This document shows positions 4,443-7,535 of a stretch of DNA of 7,535 bases, piece by piece. The notes under the pieces were generated by a model. That model did not search any database, was not told where the DNA came from, and saw only the letters and a program-made list of their open reading frames with translations. The position numbers and the translations under genes are program-made. This DNA comes from Acetobacteraceae bacterium (GTDB lineage: Bacteria > Pseudomonadota > Alphaproteobacteria > Acetobacterales > Acetobacteraceae): positions 1 through 7,535 of the forward strand of contig DAICYU010000193.1 of assembly GCA_027311485.1 (NCBI GenBank). The letters run 5' to 3'. Each line of letters starts with the position of its first letter. The stretch's first letter is position 1.

Positions 4443-6509
4443 CTACCATATGCGGACCCTTGCGCCGGGCTCCAAATAGAGCCTGTCGCCCGGCTGCACG
4501 GAAAACGCCGCGTACCAGGCATCGACGTTCCGCACCACGCCATTGACCCTGTACTGGTCCGGCGCATGGGGGTCCGATACCACCCTCTGCCGCACCGACT
4601 GTTCCCGTCGCTTCTCCCGCCAGGACTGGGCGAAGGCCAGGAAGAACCGCTGATCCCCGGTCAGGCCGTCGATCACCGGTGGCCTGTGTCCACCGGCCGC
4701 GCGGTGATAGGCGTCGAGCGCGATCAGCACACCACTCAGGTCGGCGATGTTCTCTCCATTGGTCAGCGTCCCGTTCACATGCACGCCGGGATACGGTTCA
4801 TACCTGTCGTACTGGTCGGCGAGCTTGGCGGCCCTTGCCTCGAACCGCCGAACATCCTGCGTCGTCCACCAATCCGCCAGGGCGCCGGTCGCGTCATAGG
4901 CGCGGCCCTCATCATCGAAGCCATGGGTCATCTCATGGCCGATCACCATGCCGATGGCGCCATAATTCGCCGCCGCATCGAAGCGCGCATCGAAATACGG
5001 CGCCTGCAGGATGGCGGCCGGCAGCTCGATCATGTTGGTGACCGGGTTGTAGCTCGCATCGACCATCTGCGGCGGATCGTCCCATTCGTCACGATCGACA
5101 GGCCGGTCCAGGTCGGCCAGTTCCCGGTCCCATTCAAAGGCCACGGCACGGACCACATCGCCATACAGGTCAGCGCGCCGCACCTCCAGGCTGGCGTAGT
5201 CCCGCCATTTGTCCGGATAGCCTACCTTGACGCCCAGCGCGGAAAGCTTCTTCAGCGCCTCTTCCTTTGTCGCGCCGCTCATCCACCCGACCCGCCGAAG
5301 GCGCTCGGCGAAGGCCGCCCGCAGCTTCGCCACCAGGCCGGTGACCTCGGCTTTGACCCGGGGCGGGAACGCCGTCGCGACATAGGCGCGCCCAACCGCT
5401 TCGCCCATGGCGTCATTGACCAGGGCGACACCCTGTTCCCACCGCGGAGGCTGCTCCTGCTCGCCCTGCAGCACCGTGTCATGGAAGCTGAAATGCGCCT
5501 CAGTGAACGGCCGGGCCAGGTACGGCGCGGCAGCGTCGATCAGGTGAAAAGCCGCCCAGGCCTGCAGCGTCTGCATCGGCGTTGCCGCATAAGCCGCCGC
5601 CAGCCGTGGCAGCGCCGAGCTTTCATGGACCACCACGCGATGCACGGCGGCAAGCCCGGCGGCGTCCAGCAACGCCACCCAGTCGAAGCCCGGCGCCGCC
5701 TTGGCCAGGGCATCCGGTGTTGCGGGATAGTAAACTGCGTTGGGATCGCGCTCCTCCACCGCGGCCCAGCTTGCATCGGCAATTCTGGTTTCATAACTCA
5801 GGATATCATCCGCCCGGCGGTCCGGGTCCGGCCAGCCGGCAAGCGTCAGCATCCGCGCGATGTAGTCGCGGTAATGGCGTTTCTCCGCGGCGAATTCGGG
5901 CTTCAGGTAATAATCGCGGTCCGGCATGCCGAGACCGGACTGGCTGATGATCACCGCATAGCGGTTTGGGCGTTTCGCATCGACGTCGATGGACAGTTCA
6001 AACAGGGACGCCTGAAACCCCCGCACGCTCCGCCCCATCACCGCGGCCAGGTCGGCCCGCGTTTCTGCCTGACGAATGGCAGCCAGATCGGCCGCCAGGG
6101 GCGTCAGGCCGAGCCGGTCGACACGGTCCTGGTCCAGAAACGCGCGATAGAGCGTGCGGGCTTTCTGCAGGTCGGCAGGTTCCTCCGGCGCCGGGTTGGC
6201 CTCCGACTCGAGTATCCCGCGAACCTGCCGGTTGACCTGGGCCGCCAGGATTTGATCGACGCCCCAGCTTGGGCGATCGGGCGGGATTGCCAGCTTGGCA
6301 AGGTAGTTCCCATTGGCGAAGGCATAGAAATCGTCGCCCGGCCTGACGGCGCTGTCGCCACCGTCGGCGTCATAGCCCCAGGTGCCAAAGTGCAATGATG
6401 GTTCGGCCGACGGGCTGTGCCCCGGCATGCCCAGCACCGCGGCCAGCAGGACCACGGCGGCAAGCCGCCCGGAAGGCCTGAACAAGAGCGGTCGCAGCGA
6501 ATGGCGCAT
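4443..6509 (-). CDS. Exported M13-family zinc metallopeptidase (neprilysin/PepO-like)
   Basis: Encodes 688 residues, the full family length. An N-terminal signal is visible: basic residues up to Arg15, a hydrophobic stretch LAAVVLLAAVLG (16-27), then probable cleavage near Ala35; there is no lipobox Cys, so a soluble periplasmic or secreted enzyme is expected. The M13 N-terminal domain begins about GDDFYAFANG (58-67). The catalytic domain holds the zinc motif HEMTH (525-529) in GHEMTHGFDDEGR, the third ligand Glu586 in GENIADLSG with Asp590, and the C-terminal SDPHAPDQYRVNG with His648 and Arg654, matching transition-state and C-terminus-binding residues of neprilysin. It ends RVRIW, as bacterial M13 proteins do. 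The substrate-binding segment usually NAYY/NAFY reads D484-A-S-Y487. I see no cysteine, so no disulfides. The family is expected to cleave short peptides. AGGA lies close before the ATG. It is monocistronic as far as can be seen. Confidence 0.95.
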   Translation of the reverse strand: MRHSLRPLLFRPSGRLAAVVLLAAVLGMPGHSPSAEPSLHFGTWGYDADGGDSAVRPGDDFYAFANGNYLAKLAIPPDRPSWGVDQILAAQVNRQVRGILESEANPAPEEPADLQKARTLYRAFLDQDRVDRLGLTPLAADLAAIRQAETRADLAAVMGRSVRGFQASLFELSIDVDAKRPNRYAVIISQSGLGMPDRDYYLKPEFAAEKRHYRDYIARMLTLAGWPDPDRRADDILSYETRIADASWAAVEERDPNAVYYPATPDALAKAAPGFDWVALLDAAGLAAVHRVVVHESSALPRLAAAYAATPMQTLQAWAAFHLIDAAAPYLARPFTEAHFSFHDTVLQGEQEQPPRWEQGVALVNDAMGEAVGRAYVATAFPPRVKAEVTGLVAKLRAAFAERLRRVGWMSGATKEEALKKLSALGVKVGYPDKWRDYASLEVRRADLYGDVVRAVAFEWDRELADLDRPVDRDEWDDPPQMVDASYNPVTNMIELPAAILQAPYFDARFDAAANYGAIGMVIGHEMTHGFDDEGRAYDATGALADWWTTQDVRRFEARAAKLADQYDRYEPYPGVHVNGTLTNGENIADLSGVLIALDAYHRAAGGHRPPVIDGLTGDQRFFLAFAQSWREKRREQSVRQRVVSDPHAPDQYRVNGVVRNVDAWYAAFSVQPGDRLYLEPGARVRIW

Positions 6510-6563
6510 CGCGTCCTGGCATGAACCTCGGTCGTGGACGGCACGCCCGGCGCCATGTCGTCC

Positions 6564-6590
6564 GGTGCGGTGGAGGGTCCGGACCGCACC
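6564..6590. repeat. Inverted repeat upstream of the M13 gene
   Basis: GGTGCGG (6564-6570) and CCGCACC (6584-6590) are perfect 7-bp arms around 13 bases. A separate 10-bp palindrome GGTCCGGACC (6576-6585) overlaps the right arm, so two mutually exclusive foldings are possible. It lies 55-81 bases before the M13 start. It may be an operator, a leader hairpin, or chance in GC-rich DNA. Confidence 0.4.
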
Positions 6591-6845
6591 CGCCCAGCGC
6601 CTGACATCCGCACTTCAACCGCGATCAATGGACCTGGCAGCCAGAGGCCCCGACTACGGCAGGCTTATGAACAACAGGATGCTGCGCGGCCCTTTTTCTC
6701 CACGGCAGCCGACACCGGCTGCACGCCGAACGCTAGGCGCTGCGGCGTCCCCTGGACTATGCGATTCCGGCATGGTGGCGGAAGCGCCCGCCGTGGCCCG
6801 TCGTGCCGCCGCGCGCACGCGTATTGGCATCACGCGGCGAACGAA

Positions 6846-6874
6846 CCCGCGGGCAGGGCGGCAAATCCCGCGGG
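6846..6874 (-). terminator. Candidate gshB terminator built from two CCCGCGGG palindromes
   Basis: CCCGCGGG occurs at 6846-6853 and 6867-6874. As each copy is self-complementary, the two can pair into an 8-bp all-GC stem with a 13-base loop, starting 45 bases past the gshB stop. On the minus strand it is followed by TTCGTTCG rather than a true T run, so termination is only plausible. Confidence 0.35.
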
Positions 6875-6919
6875 AGCCGCGCTTGGCACAGGAACCCGGC
6901 GGCCGCCGCAATGGCGCCG

Positions 6920-7535
6920 CTACGCGCCGACTTTTTCCTCAATCCGGTCCCAGATCGCCTTTTCGATATACACACCGTCCATCCGGGCAATCTCCTGCAA
7001 CCCGGTGGGGGAGGTGACGTTGATCTCGGTCAGGTAATCGCCGATCACGTCGATGCCGACGAAGATCAGCCCCTGGTCCCGCAGCGTCGGCCCGATGGCA
7101 GCGCAGATCTCCCGCTCCCGCGCTGTCAGCAGCGTCTTTTCCGGCCGCCCGCCGACATGCATGTTCGACCGCGCCTCACCCTGTGCCGGCACGCGGTTGA
7201 TCGCGCCCATCGGCTCCCCGTCCACCAGGATGATGCGCTTATCGCCCACCCGCACCGCCGGCTCATAGCGCTGGAACATCAGCGGCTCGCGGGAGCGGGC
7301 GAAATGCATCTCCAGCAGCGATGACAGGTTTTCGTCATCCGGCTTGATGCGGAACACACCGGCGCCGCCGTTGCCGAACAGCGGCTTGACGATGATGTCC
7401 CGGTATTCCCGCCGGAAGGCGCGGATCGCCTCCACGTCCCAGGAGATCAGGGTCGGCGGCATCAGGTCCGGAAAATGCGTCACCAGGAGCTTTTCCGGCG
7501 AGTTGCGCACCGCGGCCGGATCGTTCACCACCAGC
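6920..7535 (-). CDS. gshB: Glutathione synthetase (N-terminal part outside window)
   Basis: The frame is open to the right edge. The first visible residues LVVNDPAAVRN correspond to the interior of GshB, roughly residue 113 of the E. coli enzyme, so about the last two-thirds is present. GshB joins gamma-glutamylcysteine and glycine using ATP, the second step of glutathione synthesis in the cytoplasm. Visible ATP-grasp features are the DIIVKPLFGNGGAGVFRI nucleotide-binding segment (7397-7344), the flexible-loop region NRVPAQGEARSNMHVGG (7198-7148), and GIDVIGDYLTEINVTSPTG near the C-terminus, whose Asp, Glu and Asn are the expected Mg ligands. The GTG codon at 7531 is internal, not a start. 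The protein ends EEKVGA. The gene points toward the M13 gene but is separated from it by 410 bases, so a shared transcript is unlikely. Confidence 0.97.
   Translation of the reverse strand, partial: LVVNDPAAVRNSPEKLLVTHFPDLMPPTLISWDVEAIRAFRREYRDIIVKPLFGNGGAGVFRIKPDDENLSSLLEMHFARSREPLMFQRYEPAVRVGDKRIILVDGEPMGAINRVPAQGEARSNMHVGGRPEKTLLTAREREICAAIGPTLRDQGLIFVGIDVIGDYLTEINVTSPTGLQEIARMDGVYIEKAIWDRIEEKVGA

Larger units (their letters stand above)
6510..6919. other. Gene-free gap between gshB and the M13 gene
   Basis: About 410 bases with no credible gene. The open frames here are Arg/Ala/Pro/Gly-rich readings of GC-rich DNA without recognisable domains. The gap contains two inverted-repeat structures listed separately. 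I searched the minus strand by eye for an M13 promoter and found no well-spaced -35/-10 pair. CATAAG occurs at 6664-6669 (minus) but has no matching -35. Confidence 0.6.

Noticed and set aside
4248..6398. A 716-codon open frame on the plus strand, opposite the M13 gene
   Set aside because: It is a stop-free antisense shadow produced by GC-rich codon use in the M13 gene. Its translation is rich in Arg/His/Gly/Pro with no recognisable domain, whereas the minus strand carries a full set of M13 motifs.
6691..6698. CTTTTTCT run on the plus strand in the 6510-6919 gap, as a terminator tail
   Set aside because: No stable hairpin directly precedes it on the plus strand, and no plus-strand gene is upstream to terminate.
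6654..6911. An 85-codon minus-strand frame starting 8 bases after the gshB stop
   Set aside because: It needs a TTG start, has no Shine-Dalgarno site that I can defend, and its Arg/Ala/Pro/Gly composition is what non-coding GC-rich DNA gives.

Overview
The window is GC-rich bacterial DNA, most likely from an alphaproteobacterium and plausibly Rhodospirillales/Acetobacteraceae-like. This is inferred from the protein sequences: an S9 with a long N-terminal extension carrying a TLADLKD segment, an L13 of the type that begins with a short SIKPSEVKKDWVLIDAEG-like leader, a GDHRND-type HAD phosphatase and a GshB of the usual proteobacterial kind. Eight protein-coding genes can be supported, two of them cut by the window edges. 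I see no tRNA, rRNA, CRISPR array, insertion sequence or phage gene.

Layout. (1) 2-454 (+) is the 3' part of a phosphoglycolate-phosphatase-like HAD hydrolase. (2) It converges on the rplM-rpsI ribosomal operon (1534 to 531, minus strand). The 76-base gap between them holds a three-copy 24-bp tandem repeat, which starts inside the HAD stop region, and a strong hairpin that probably ends the ribosomal operon. (3) A divergent control region (1535-1722) carries a convincing rplM promoter and a weaker candidate for the next gene. (4) 1723-3378 (+) encodes a complete type I Baeyer-Villiger monooxygenase. It is followed by a large hairpin and a small cysteine-rich DUF1272 protein (3508-3759, +). 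(5) 3786-4202 (-) encodes a small single-domain cupin very similar in motif layout to the manganese-dependent bacterial hydroxynitrile lyases. (6) 4443-6509 (-) encodes an exported M13 (neprilysin/PepO-type) zinc metallopeptidase. (7) 6510-6919 is a gene-free gap with a few GC-rich inverted repeats. (8) 6920-7535 (-) is the C-terminal two-thirds of glutathione synthetase.

How the genes relate. Only rplM-rpsI form a clear operon. The monooxygenase, DUF1272 protein, cupin and M13 peptidase look like independently transcribed accessory or housekeeping genes placed between conserved blocks. The proximity of the flavin monooxygenase and the hydroxynitrile-lyase-like cupin suggests small-molecule carbonyl chemistry, but they are on opposite strands and no shared pathway can be demonstrated.

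I do not see a previously undescribed multi-gene system here. The points most worth a second look are the tandem repeat that copies the end of the HAD gene, including its stop codon, twice; the hydroxynitrile-lyase-like cupin; the altered substrate-binding motif of the M13 peptidase; and the rplM -10 element lying inside a perfect inverted repeat.
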